Shown: positions 33,190 to 40,721 of the stretch, piece after piece | Layout: each line of letters starts with the position of its first letter | Position numbering within the stretch: position 1 is the stretch's first letter | DNA from: Candidatus Thorarchaeota archaeon | GTDB taxonomy: Archaea; Asgardarchaeota; Thorarchaeia; Thorarchaeales; Thorarchaeaceae | Direction: 5' to 3' | Assembly: GCA_013388835.1 (NCBI GenBank) | Contig: JACAEL010000072.1 | Span: 1 to 46,934 of the forward strand | Length of the DNA: 46,934 bases | Translations under genes and position numbers: made by a program | Notes under the pieces: generated by a model | Database searches by the model: none | The model's input: the letters and a program-made list of their open reading frames with translations, nothing else | What the model was told of the DNA's origin: nothing

Positions 33190-35583
33190 CTACTCGCTGC
33201 CGGTGCCGCCTAGGTATAGGGCCGCCAGTTCCGTGTCTCCCTTGTAGGTGGGCGGCTGATTGTTAGCTATCCGCTGCCCGTTCTCCCAGGACACCCTCGC
33301 AAGCAGGTCGGTCGTTCGCGCCTTTGAGTCAACCGCTTGTGCTGTCTGCAGGTCGCCCAGCTGCTGGAAGACCTGTGCCGCCACCGTGTAGTTTCCCACA
33401 GCCTCTCGGAGTAGGTCTGTGGCCTGCGTGAAGTACCTGCGTGCCTTGGTGGAGTCCCCCTTCTTTGAGTGGAACTCGGCTAGAAAGTCACTCTTTGCAG
33501 CCTCAATCCTGGAAATGTCGCCTTTGAGTTTCATCACGACCCCCTGAAGCTGCTTCACCTGATCGTCCACGCTGTTCTTCTTCCGGATGGCCTTCTTCTT
33601 CACACTGTCAAGTTCGTGTGCGGCCGCCTCAAATGAGGCCACACCATGCTTCAGTCTTTCTCCGGTGCTGTCGTGAGAGCGCAGTGCCCTGTCGACAAGC
33701 TCCTCGTCGTTTGCCAGTTCCAGACTCTCCTCCTGTGACTCTATCCTCTTGAAGACGCCCGACCGCTCAAGCTGGGTTCTGAAGGCCCACTGTTCTGACT
33801 GTCTGATGAAGGCCTGTGCTTCGGATGCATATGCGGTCGCGAGCGCCAGCTTGCCCATGTCGGTGAGTTCTTCCGCCTTGTCATTCTCGCCGATGATCTT
33901 GTAGTATGTGGAAGCCTCGTCGGCATGTAGGTTCTCAAGAATGCGGGACATGATGAACTTCACACCCGGCTCAAGTTGAGAACTCAGCTGGAACTGTATG
34001 ACATACTTCGCATTGGCCAGCAATGCGAGTACTCTGTTGCGAAGATTTGCGACCTCTTCGTCCTCCTCCTCCAGACTCAGAAGTATTCCTAGGCTTGACA
34101 GTGCTTCTCTTATCTCTTCCAATGCCTCTGATGCATCCTCTCCCAGAGAGGTCCTAGCATGGTCCATGGCCTTGCTTACGCTCTGAATCAGCCCCTCCTT
34201 CCGGATGCCCTTGGCCAACTCAATCTGATCGATGATGCCACTAGTATTGTCGCCGCCGTTCTTCAACTTCTCCTCCACAAAGGCAAAGATTCGCAGGTTC
34301 TCCTTCAGAGCCGCTGTCAGTTCTCGCGTCTGTGACAGCTTCTCTGCTTTTCTCAGGTCCCTGAATATCTCGCCGAGGACCACCATTGCTTCTGCCTTGT
34401 TGTCGACCCTTAGTAGAGCTGACAGCTCCTTGACAGATGCCTCTGCCTTGCAGAATAGTGACTGGGCCTTCTTGTGGTCGCGGTCTCGTTGCGACTGCTG
34501 CACATTCGACTGGAGCTGTGGCACCTCCGCAAACAGCTTTCCGGCTCGTCCATAGGCCTCTGAGGCCTCCATGTATAGTTTCGAAGCGTCCTCGAGGTTT
34601 CCTGCTCTCATCTGAGCATCTGCGATGTCATTGTACGTCATGGCGATGTAGACCTCGCAGAGACCTGCCGTGTTCTGCTTCCAGGCCCTGATTGTCGGAA
34701 GCATCGTCTCCCCTGCTTGAGTCTTCTCAAGTGCTGCAATTGCCTCGTTGTACAGGTCTGTGGCTTGTTCGTATATGTAGGCGCCAAGAATGTCCTTCCA
34801 CACGAGCTCGTCAAACGGGTTGAATGCCTGTCTGAATGTGCTCTCCAGAGAGATCAGCTCGTTGAGAAACTCATCATGAAACTCTGCCTCAGCCACCTTG
34901 TTCTTGCCCTCTATCTCTGCGAGTTCTTTCTGGTCTGAGAGCCCCGACTGACTCAGCAGCCTGTGCGCCATGTTGCCCAGTGCTACTCTTCTGAGCTTCT
35001 GAGTCCCGTCTGTGCGCCGAGGAACGGCAGCAAAGGGCTTCTCAATCATCGTCATCACGGTGGCCATGAGACGAGATGCACTTCTTTTCTTGTCCTCGTG
35101 CTCGGTCGCCACAAACGGACCGCTTGATGCAGCAGCCTGATGTAGCCACGAGAGCACCCTCGCCATCCATATGTCTGCAAGGTTCCTCTGGGCCTGAACC
35201 TGCAGTTCCTTGAGAGCGTTCTCCAGCTGTTCGCGCGTGTTCTCATCGGCCTGCTGTATTCTCTCTCTCAGGTAAGCGATGTCGAAGTCCTCTCCCATGA
35301 GCTGCTCGGTAAAGTCCGCAACCTCCGCGTAGAGCTGAGTGAAGGTGTCATGCATCTGTATGCGTTTCTGCTCGATGCCCTCCTGGTCATCAATGTCATG
35401 AAGGGCAAACTCTCTTACTGCGTCTTGTGCATCCAGATTGAGACCGAACAGCCGGTGTGTATGTACTTGGATATCATCTGGCGTAGAGGGAGCTGATGCC
35501 TCCGGCTCCTCGTCGTTCGACTTGCGTCCTATCACATTGGGCAACTGCAAGACCTCGTGAGCACACGCTCTGGGCTGTTTCAC
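33190..35583 (-). CDS. large alpha-helical repeat (TPR/SNAP-like) protein
   Basis: 797 residues, almost wholly helical, no membrane segment, no cysteine motifs. TPR-like units are clearest at residues ~325-355 (ASKLYMEASEAYGRAGKLFA), similar to the alpha-SNAP consensus, and at ~715-770 (ARRYFTQATDLLREAVGNYT; AAQVFQQLGDLQTAQAV). Charged coiled-coil stretches include VDDQVKQLQGVVMKLKGDIS. Residues 20-45 are acidic and disordered. The start is GTG 35583. I do not recognise the family; a scaffold or membrane-traffic-like role would be speculation. Convergent with atpI. Confidence 0.75.
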   Translation of the reverse strand: MKQPRACAHEVLQLPNVIGRKSNDEEPEASAPSTPDDIQVHTHRLFGLNLDAQDAVREFALHDIDDQEGIEQKRIQMHDTFTQLYAEVADFTEQLMGEDFDIAYLRERIQQADENTREQLENALKELQVQAQRNLADIWMARVLSWLHQAAASSGPFVATEHEDKKRSASRLMATVMTMIEKPFAAVPRRTDGTQKLRRVALGNMAHRLLSQSGLSDQKELAEIEGKNKVAEAEFHDEFLNELISLESTFRQAFNPFDELVWKDILGAYIYEQATDLYNEAIAALEKTQAGETMLPTIRAWKQNTAGLCEVYIAMTYNDIADAQMRAGNLEDASKLYMEASEAYGRAGKLFAEVPQLQSNVQQSQRDRDHKKAQSLFCKAEASVKELSALLRVDNKAEAMVVLGEIFRDLRKAEKLSQTRELTAALKENLRIFAFVEEKLKNGGDNTSGIIDQIELAKGIRKEGLIQSVSKAMDHARTSLGEDASEALEEIREALSSLGILLSLEEEDEEVANLRNRVLALLANAKYVIQFQLSSQLEPGVKFIMSRILENLHADEASTYYKIIGENDKAEELTDMGKLALATAYASEAQAFIRQSEQWAFRTQLERSGVFKRIESQEESLELANDEELVDRALRSHDSTGERLKHGVASFEAAAHELDSVKKKAIRKKNSVDDQVKQLQGVVMKLKGDISRIEAAKSDFLAEFHSKKGDSTKARRYFTQATDLLREAVGNYTVAAQVFQQLGDLQTAQAVDSKARTTDLLARVSWENGQRIANNQPPTYKGDTELAALYLGGTGSE

Positions 35584-35876
35584 TTCAGGTACTACTTAAG
35601 AGTAGCTGAGACCTCTTGAACCGCACTGCGTATGCGCCTGTTCCCCCGGAAGCGGGCACTCATGGACATCTTATGACTGGGATTGCGCATCCTCAGCCAG
35701 AATCTGTGACGAGGTCTTTCGGTACTTCAACCGGCTTCGAGAAGGCGTCACAGTGCGGTTGCATGGCACTCACACGTCTTCATCTCTGACCGCGTCCATC
35801 TGACAATGAGCTGTCGATATAGCCCAGTCTCCTGTCACCTACATGAGCGACTCGAGTGTGGCTGCGAGCAGCTGCC
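35584..35876. other. intergenic region with nested inverted repeats (possible structured RNA)
   Basis: No coding frame I can support. Perfect arms CTGTGACG (35704-35711) and CGTCACAG (35746-35753) enclose CGGT-ACTTCA-ACCG; a wider pair AACCGCACTG (35619-35628) and CAGTGCGGTT (35751-35760) encloses the whole. A CCCG-GAAG-CGGG hairpin lies near 35646-35658. A cttaagta box near 35600-35593 (minus) may belong to the helical-repeat gene. Confidence 0.35.
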
Positions 35877-36248
35877 CTACTCTCCACTCTTTCTGAACTT
35901 TATCTCTCTCCCATCACGGTACTTGACCAGATGCCCGTCACCGACAAGCTTGTTCAGAACCTCGCTTGTCCTGGACCGGGACTTGCCCCACTTCTCTGCG
36001 AGTTCTGCCGCTGTCAGCCCCGACTTCGCCCCCTCGACCAATCCTACCAGTCTTGCCCATGCGGCGTCGTGTTTCATGCACTCGGTCAGGCTGTCTGATA
36101 TGCTGTACACACCGCTCTCTGGTCTTGCAACACTTCCCCTCTCTTGTAGCCGATTCTTCAACTCGGTCACTGTTTCTCTCAGGGACTGGACTGTCCGTTG
36201 CAGTTCACGTATCTCGTCCTTCAGACGGTTGATCTCGTCATTGGACAG
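35877..36248 (-). CDS. coiled-coil plus winged-HTH regulator part, downstream of an in-frame TAG
   Basis: The DNA-binding half: a coiled coil with unbroken heptads (I, L, I, L, V, L, V, L, L at alternating 3/4 spacing) from NDEINRLKDEIRELQRTVQS onward, then a winged helix (GLTAAELAEKWGKSRSRTSE, VLNKLVGDGHLVKYRDGREI). The only usual start in frame is GTG 36170, but that would cut the coiled coil in half. The frame is open back to the TAG ending the preceding ORF at 36261, in the same frame, with no ATG, GTG or TTG. I placed the start at CTG 36248 as one option; the other is readthrough or a nonsense mutation in one ~250-residue protein. Confidence 0.6.
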   Translation of the reverse strand: MSNDEINRLKDEIRELQRTVQSLRETVTELKNRLQERGSVARPESGVYSISDSLTECMKHDAAWARLVGLVEGAKSGLTAAELAEKWGKSRSRTSEVLNKLVGDGHLVKYRDGREIKFRKSGE

Positions 36249-36260
36249 CTCGTTCGCCCC

Positions 36261-36629
36261 CTAGCACTCGTCGTCCCTTTCAAGTCCGAGAACGTTTCCC
36301 TTCTTGATTCTCAGATAGTTGTTAGCCGACGTCTTGAACTCGAATCTTATGTCAGCTGTCGTCGTGTACTGCTCTGTCCCCCTTCCGTCTTCCATTGCGC
36401 CAGGTACTTGCACAGTTGCTGGTGCTTCGCGCCTCAGTATCTCCTCACTATCCGTCCGTAGAGGGTTAGTGGTGGACTCCTCGGAGAGAATCTCCTCAAA
36501 GGGGCTCCCAACCTTAATGGCCTCGGTTGCTTCAATCAAGGCATACTCAGCACATCGACTTCTTAGCAAATTGGCCAGGATCTCCTTGGTCTCCTTGGCA
36601 CAACTATCTCTCTTGTGATGATAGACCAT
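36261..36629 (-). CDS. N-terminal part of the regulator, ending at TAG
   Basis: 122 residues, not recognised. It begins MVYHHKRDSCAKETKEILAN, has a middle rich in Glu, Thr and Pro, and a basic beta-like end TADIRFEFKTSANNYLRIKK before LERDDEC-TAG. The next reading region (coiled coil plus wHTH) continues in the same frame after the TAG, so this may be the first half of one regulator. Its promoter has a TATA box and four tandem decamers over the transcription start. It lies 64 bases downstream of trmI on the same strand. Confidence 0.6.
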   Translation of the reverse strand: MVYHHKRDSCAKETKEILANLLRSRCAEYALIEATEAIKVGSPFEEILSEESTTNPLRTDSEEILRREAPATVQVPGAMEDGRGTEQYTTTADIRFEFKTSANNYLRIKKGNVLGLERDDEC

Positions 36630-36640
36630 GTGCGCTCACC

Positions 36641-36680
36641 GTCAACAACAGTCGACAACAATCGACAACTATCAACAGTT
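36641..36680 (-). repeat. four tandem 10-bp repeats at the transcription start
   Basis: Plus-strand decamers gtcaacaaca, gtcgacaaca, atcgacaact, atcaacagtt follow one another with no spacer, core TCRACAA. One copy per ~helical turn, spanning about -12 to +28 around the predicted start. This is a likely operator for the regulator encoded directly downstream. Confidence 0.6.
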
Positions 36681-36690
36681 ACTCGTGAGC

Positions 36691-36700
36691 AGTTATAAAG
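36691..36700 (-). promoter_or_regulatory. TATA box overlapping the trmI stop codon
   Basis: Minus-strand ctttataact at 36700-36691 contains the TAA that ends trmI and predicts a start near 36669, ahead of ATG 36629. Confidence 0.5.
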
Positions 36701-37496
36701 CTTCGGTCGTGTCTGAAATGTCTTCTGCCATTGCTCTGGCGAACGTCATGTATCCGGTGTGGCCCACCATCCATGTTGTGGGTCTCGTCTTTCCCTCTCT
36801 GACCAGTATCTCTCTCTCCATGACCTCAAGTGTCTTTATCATTCCCCACTGTCCGCTCTCTGCCAAGGCCTTGCAGGTCTTCATGACCTGCTCAATCGTT
36901 GGACTGTAGCTTGCGAGCACATGGCTTGGCTTGAGCACCCGGTGCGCCTCATTCACCAGTTCCCAAGGTGTGGCAAGGTCAAACACAACAGCATCGACTT
37001 CTGCCTCTTCTATGCCTGACATGACGTCCTTGTGATGCATGGTCACATTATCAAGAAGACCGAATCTCTCAAGGTTCTTCCGTGCGCCCTCATACATGTC
37101 GTCCCTGACCTCGTAGGTGTAAACGCGACCAGTTGGTCCGACATGTCGCGCTAGGATACCAGTGAGTGCCCCTGATCCTGTGCCCGACTCGACCACATGT
37201 GACCCTGCAGAGATGCCCGCCTCAATCAGTATAGTCGCAGCGTCCTTCGGGTAGATTATCTGCGTGTTCCGCCCCATTGCAATCTGGATGTCTGTGTGGC
37301 TGGGTCTATGAATCTGGAATACCTGACCCGAATGGCTGGTGACTCTGATGCCGTACGGCCGGCCGATAATGTCGTCGAACTCTATTATTCCCTTGTTCGA
37401 GTGGAACTTCTCGCCCGCTTTGACACGCTTGATCCAGGTCCTCTTGGCATCAAGGAAGATGAACACAATACTTCCGTCTTGTATGAGGTCAGGCAT
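36693..37496 (-). CDS. trmI: tRNA (adenine-58-N1)-methyltransferase TrmI
   Basis: 267 residues, class I methyltransferase of the TrmI/Trm61 family that makes m1A58 (in archaea also m1A57) in tRNA. A small N-terminal beta domain (GSIVFIFLDAKRTWIKRVKA) is followed by GRNTQIIYPKDAATILIEAG, motif I VVESGTGSGALTGILARHVG, motif II VYTYEVRDDMYEGARKNLER, and VDAVVFDLATPWELVNEAHR. It ends in EREILVREGKTRPTTWMVGH TGYMTFAR, typical of the family. Archaeal TrmI is a homotetramer. Divergent from the HerA-like gene. Confidence 0.9.
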   Translation of the reverse strand: MPDLIQDGSIVFIFLDAKRTWIKRVKAGEKFHSNKGIIEFDDIIGRPYGIRVTSHSGQVFQIHRPSHTDIQIAMGRNTQIIYPKDAATILIEAGISAGSHVVESGTGSGALTGILARHVGPTGRVYTYEVRDDMYEGARKNLERFGLLDNVTMHHKDVMSGIEEAEVDAVVFDLATPWELVNEAHRVLKPSHVLASYSPTIEQVMKTCKALAESGQWGMIKTLEVMEREILVREGKTRPTTWMVGHTGYMTFARAMAEDISDTTEAL

Positions 37497-37595
37497 ACGC
37501 AGGCGACCAGTCGGACTGGTTTTGAGTCTTGCTACGAAACAGTACTCGCGCGCAAAACCTTATCCGCATACTGGTGGCCCCTAGACTGAAAGGAC

Positions 37596-39788
37596 ATGGA
37601 CGAGAACAACCCACCGCCGCATGATGACCTCGGAGCATCGTCTGGAGGCGACTCATCGCTCGGAGAGCTCATTCCCAAGCAGCTGCTGAGTTTTCATCCA
37701 TTAGTCACCGAGCCGCTCGACCTGCTGGTGGACGCGGAAGTCGGAGTGGTGTTGGGAAGGTCTGAGTCGTTGCACCGAAAGTATGGGAAGATTGGTCTCG
37801 GTATGCTGGGCGCTGTGTGCGAGTCTTCCGACGACCCTCTCCTGTCCCTGCTAGGCATGCCAGTCCATCTCGACTTGATTAGTCCACATGTGACCCTTGT
37901 TGCAGGAAAGAGGGGGTCGGGCAAGAGCTATACCCTGGGGATTGTGGGGGAGGAGCTTGCCAGAGCAATGGCCCGCCAGGAGATTGAAGTCGCTGTTGTT
38001 ATCATCGACGCGGTCGATGTGTTCCGTCAGATGGTGGAACCCAACGAAGAGCAACGAGACCTTCTGAGCAAATGGGGGCTTGAGGCATCGGGCTTCAATG
38101 CTTCGGTGTACATCCCAAGGCGGACATACGAAGGCTTGCCCGAAGAAGTGCGGCAGAAGTCGCGTCTGTGTCCTCTGACAATAAGCCCTGCTGAGCTGTC
38201 TACCTCTGACTGGGGCTACGTACTGGAAAAGGAGGGCCAGCTATCCACAGCAATTGACAATCTCATCAGTGACGTCATAGAATCGCTGCGAAAGGGGTAT
38301 GTTCTGGAAGATGGTGAGGTCGTGTCCCCACGGCCTGACTTCAGCATCACTGATATGATCAACTGCATCGAGACTAACTCTCGTATCGAGGAGTTGTACA
38401 AGCCTGCCACGAAGATGGCACTGATTCAGAGGCTGAAGAGAGCACAGCGTCTGGGAGTCTTCCTACCCAGAGGCACAAGCGCTCAAGACTTGGCAGTCCC
38501 CGGTAAGGTGACTATCATTGATGTTGCACCGCTTGGCTCCGATGCCGAAGCGGTCCTGGCCATCCTCACCAGCATATTGTGTCGCCAAGTACTCACGTAT
38601 CGGATGGCTTGGACCGAAGAGGGCACAAGTGCGAGAGAGCAGCTTCCGCCCACATGGTTGATTATCGACGAGGCACATATCCTTGTGCCAAGGTCCGGAA
38701 CGACCCCGGCGAAGGGCGCCATCATCGGGTATGCGAAGCTAGGCCGGAGGTTTGGCTGCAGTCTTGTGCTGTGCACACAACAGCCGTCCGCAGTGGCTGA
38801 TGAGGCGATATCCCAGGCGGACATAGTACTCTCCCATGCGTTGTCTCTGGATGCTGACATCAAGGCCCTCCAGCAGAGAGCGCCCGCCGTAATGCCGAGT
38901 CTGTTCAAGGAAAAGGCGTTCATCAGCGGTCTTCCGAAGGGTGTCGCAGTGGTATTTGACCAAGTCACTGAGAACAAGAGGGGCTTTCTGATGCAGGTGC
39001 GACCTCGAATCTCCAAGCATGGTGGCACCGACAGACTGTCCGCACTGTTTGAGGCCGCGAGCATAGTCGGCCAAGAACCATCGGTCACACCTGAAGGGGT
39101 GCAGGAGGCAGAGTTCGTTGAGGCCGAAGTGACTCATGCTGACGACGACGTGTCATACAGCCTCCCTGCTGTCTCACCACCTCCACTGAGACTGAGCCGT
39201 ACTGACTGGGAACGCCTTGATGAGCACATCAGGGACTACATAGCGGCCATGCTTGACAGGCGTATGCAGGAGCTGCTGCTAACCGACGAGCCCTCGCCTG
39301 TCCGAGAAGTGAGTGCCAGCATGGTCGCCGCTCCTCCAGATACGCGCGAGACCTCCGCTCCCACTCCACAGGCTGAGGAGTCGATACCGTTCGATGCGAG
39401 TCGCGTTTTGGTCAAGAAGTTCGGCCCGCTTACAAGGTCTCTTCTCGAGAGATCTCTGACGCGTACTCTGCTCTACGCAAGAACTCCTCATGAGTATCTC
39501 TTTCCGATGGGCACAATTCATCGAGTGAACTGGTCGATCATGAGCGAGTCTGTGAGTGCTGCGACGCTGGTGGCGGCAGTCATCGCACGTCTTCAGAGCG
39601 CAGGGATGAGTGTGGTGTCGGTGAGAGAGGACTCCGGTGTCACATTCGTCTTCCTCTCCAAGAATGTGACCAAAGCAGCGTTGATGGTTGGTGAGAGTCA
39701 GGGTCTGGTATGTGTCCCGGTCGTGATAGCCGGTCCCGACGCGCGACCTGTGAATGCAGTGGCAGACAAGCTACGCACTCTGACATGA
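37596..39788 (+). CDS. HerA/VirB4-like ATPase (DUF87-type)
   Basis: 730 residues. Walker A LVAGKRGSGKSYTLG (K110), then an inserted region, and Walker B WLIIDEAHILVP near residue 350, followed by AKLGRRFGCSLVLCTQQPSA with the sensor segment. It lacks the N-terminal HAS-barrel of canonical HerA and has a C-terminal extension of ~220 residues with a linker rich in Pro, Ser and Thr and a final alpha/beta domain (VLVKKFGPLTRSLLERSLTR ... LQSAGMSVVSVREDSGVTFV). No NurA nuclease gene is adjacent. It may be a DNA pump or membrane-linked hexamer; the role is unknown. A ccttatcc box near 37557 suits a start close to ATG 37596. Confidence 0.8.
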   Translation: MDENNPPPHDDLGASSGGDSSLGELIPKQLLSFHPLVTEPLDLLVDAEVGVVLGRSESLHRKYGKIGLGMLGAVCESSDDPLLSLLGMPVHLDLISPHVTLVAGKRGSGKSYTLGIVGEELARAMARQEIEVAVVIIDAVDVFRQMVEPNEEQRDLLSKWGLEASGFNASVYIPRRTYEGLPEEVRQKSRLCPLTISPAELSTSDWGYVLEKEGQLSTAIDNLISDVIESLRKGYVLEDGEVVSPRPDFSITDMINCIETNSRIEELYKPATKMALIQRLKRAQRLGVFLPRGTSAQDLAVPGKVTIIDVAPLGSDAEAVLAILTSILCRQVLTYRMAWTEEGTSAREQLPPTWLIIDEAHILVPRSGTTPAKGAIIGYAKLGRRFGCSLVLCTQQPSAVADEAISQADIVLSHALSLDADIKALQQRAPAVMPSLFKEKAFISGLPKGVAVVFDQVTENKRGFLMQVRPRISKHGGTDRLSALFEAASIVGQEPSVTPEGVQEAEFVEAEVTHADDDVSYSLPAVSPPPLRLSRTDWERLDEHIRDYIAAMLDRRMQELLLTDEPSPVREVSASMVAAPPDTRETSAPTPQAEESIPFDASRVLVKKFGPLTRSLLERSLTRTLLYARTPHEYLFPMGTIHRVNWSIMSESVSAATLVAAVIARLQSAGMSVVSVREDSGVTFVFLSKNVTKAALMVGESQGLVCVPVVIAGPDARPVNAVADKLRTLT

Positions 39789-39804
39789 CTCTCAACATGC
39801 TAGA

Positions 39805-39813
39805 ACTTAAAAG
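39805..39813 (+). promoter_or_regulatory. TATA box of the 120-residue protein gene
   Basis: acttaaaag at 39805-39813 predicts a start near 39835, six bases before GTG 39841, so the transcript is nearly leaderless. Confidence 0.5.
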
Positions 39814-39840
39814 CAGAGTCCTCACTAGGCGACATGGGGT

Positions 39841-40203
39841 GTGAAATTGGCAAAGGCAGATGTGAGACCACCAGTCAATCTGAAGATCGCTTCGATGACA
39901 GACCTTGCTCGAATGCTGGTCTCATGGTCACAGAGAGACCGTCCTGCAACCATGCTATACTTCGAACATAAGGGGCAGCACATATTCGGAACTCTCATCT
40001 CGAATCACGGTTATTACGAGATGTATGGACTTCCACTGTGGATATACACCGAGGGCAATGGTCCTCCAAAGGGGAACTTTCTTGTCTATCGATCTCGACC
40101 AAGAGAGGCAGTAGAGTTTGTGGAGACCGTTGACTCGGAACCTCTCGTAGTGTACCTTCCAATCATCCGACTTGATGGTCCACTTGAGATCTTGGACCTC
40201 TAG
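39841..40203 (+). CDS. small uncharacterised protein
   Basis: 120 residues, unrecognised. The composition suggests a compact alpha/beta protein: a helix SMTDLARMLVSWSQRDRPAT, then strands TMLYFEHKGQHIFGTLISNH and YYEMYGLPLWIYTEGNG, ending VVYLPIIRLDGPLEILDL. No signal, helix bundle or metal motif. It has its own promoter 50 bases after the HerA-like gene and ends in a two-tier hairpin shared with the convergent Nudix gene. Confidence 0.65.
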   Translation: MKLAKADVRPPVNLKIASMTDLARMLVSWSQRDRPATMLYFEHKGQHIFGTLISNHGYYEMYGLPLWIYTEGNGPPKGNFLVYRSRPREAVEFVETVDSEPLVVYLPIIRLDGPLEILDL

Positions 40204-40204
40204 T

Positions 40205-40263
40205 CAGCGGAAGACGGCCAGGTTGCAGGTCTGGTATGGTCTACGGTCCTGCAACAGCCGCTG
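40205..40263. terminator. two-tier hairpin between convergent genes
   Basis: CAGCGG (40205-40210) pairs with CCGCTG (40258-40263), and inside GTTGCAGG (40222-40229) pairs with CCTGCAAC (40248-40255). All arms are perfect. It starts right after the TAG of the 39841 gene and lies 14 bases before the end of the convergent Nudix gene, so it could end transcription from either side. There is no clear T-run. Confidence 0.4.
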
Positions 40264-40276
40264 CAAAGTCGGACGG

Positions 40277-40720
40277 TCAATGTCTTGGCCGTGAGGACCA
40301 GAACGTCTGTGTATGGTCCCCTAGCCATGTCCTGAGGTCTTGAATCATCAGTCCGTGGTCAAACGCAAGTTCGTCTGACTGGAGACTGCCGAGTTCTCGC
40401 CACTGTGCTTCCTGTGCATCATCGCCCCCTCTTGCTTCTCCCTCGGTTGGTCTGGCCACGAACGTCACCGTGATGTAGTGACCTCTTGGATCCCTGTCAG
40501 GTGCGCTGTAGACTCCGAGCAGGCCGATGATCTGAGTCTTGACCCCGGTCTCTTCAAGCGCCTCTCGCACAGCCGCATCCTCAACGGTTTCTCCGAGCTC
40601 TACATGTCCCCCGGGTAAGACCCATCGCCCTTTGAACGGCTCGATACCTCGTCTCACAAGTAGTATTCGCTTTCCGTCTGTGATTGCAATATCGACAGTA
40701 GGGGTCGGATTCCTATGCAT
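40277..40720 (-). CDS. Nudix hydrolase
   Basis: 147 residues with a perfect Nudix box, GGHVELGETVEDAAVREALE ETGV (G38, E44, R52, E53, E56, E57, G59). It hydrolyses a nucleoside diphosphate linked to another group; the start VDIAITDGKRILLVRRGIEP and FKGRWVLPGGH are like ADP-ribose or 8-oxo-dGTP-type enzymes, but the substrate is not decidable. It begins one base after the membrane protein gene upstream, so the two are cotranscribed. Confidence 0.9.
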   Translation of the reverse strand: MHRNPTPTVDIAITDGKRILLVRRGIEPFKGRWVLPGGHVELGETVEDAAVREALEETGVKTQIIGLLGVYSAPDRDPRGHYITVTFVARPTEGEARGGDDAQEAQWRELGSLQSDELAFDHGLMIQDLRTWLGDHTQTFWSSRPRH

Positions 40721-40721
40721 G

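Noticed and set aside
36261-36263. Pyrrolysine insertion at the in-frame TAG
   Set aside because: Known pyrrolysine proteins are mainly methylamine methyltransferases; other genes here use TAG as an ordinary stop and no pyl gene is visible.
38483-39088. 201-residue minus-strand ORF
   Set aside because: Shadow of the HerA-like ATPase, whose Walker motifs prove the plus-strand frame.
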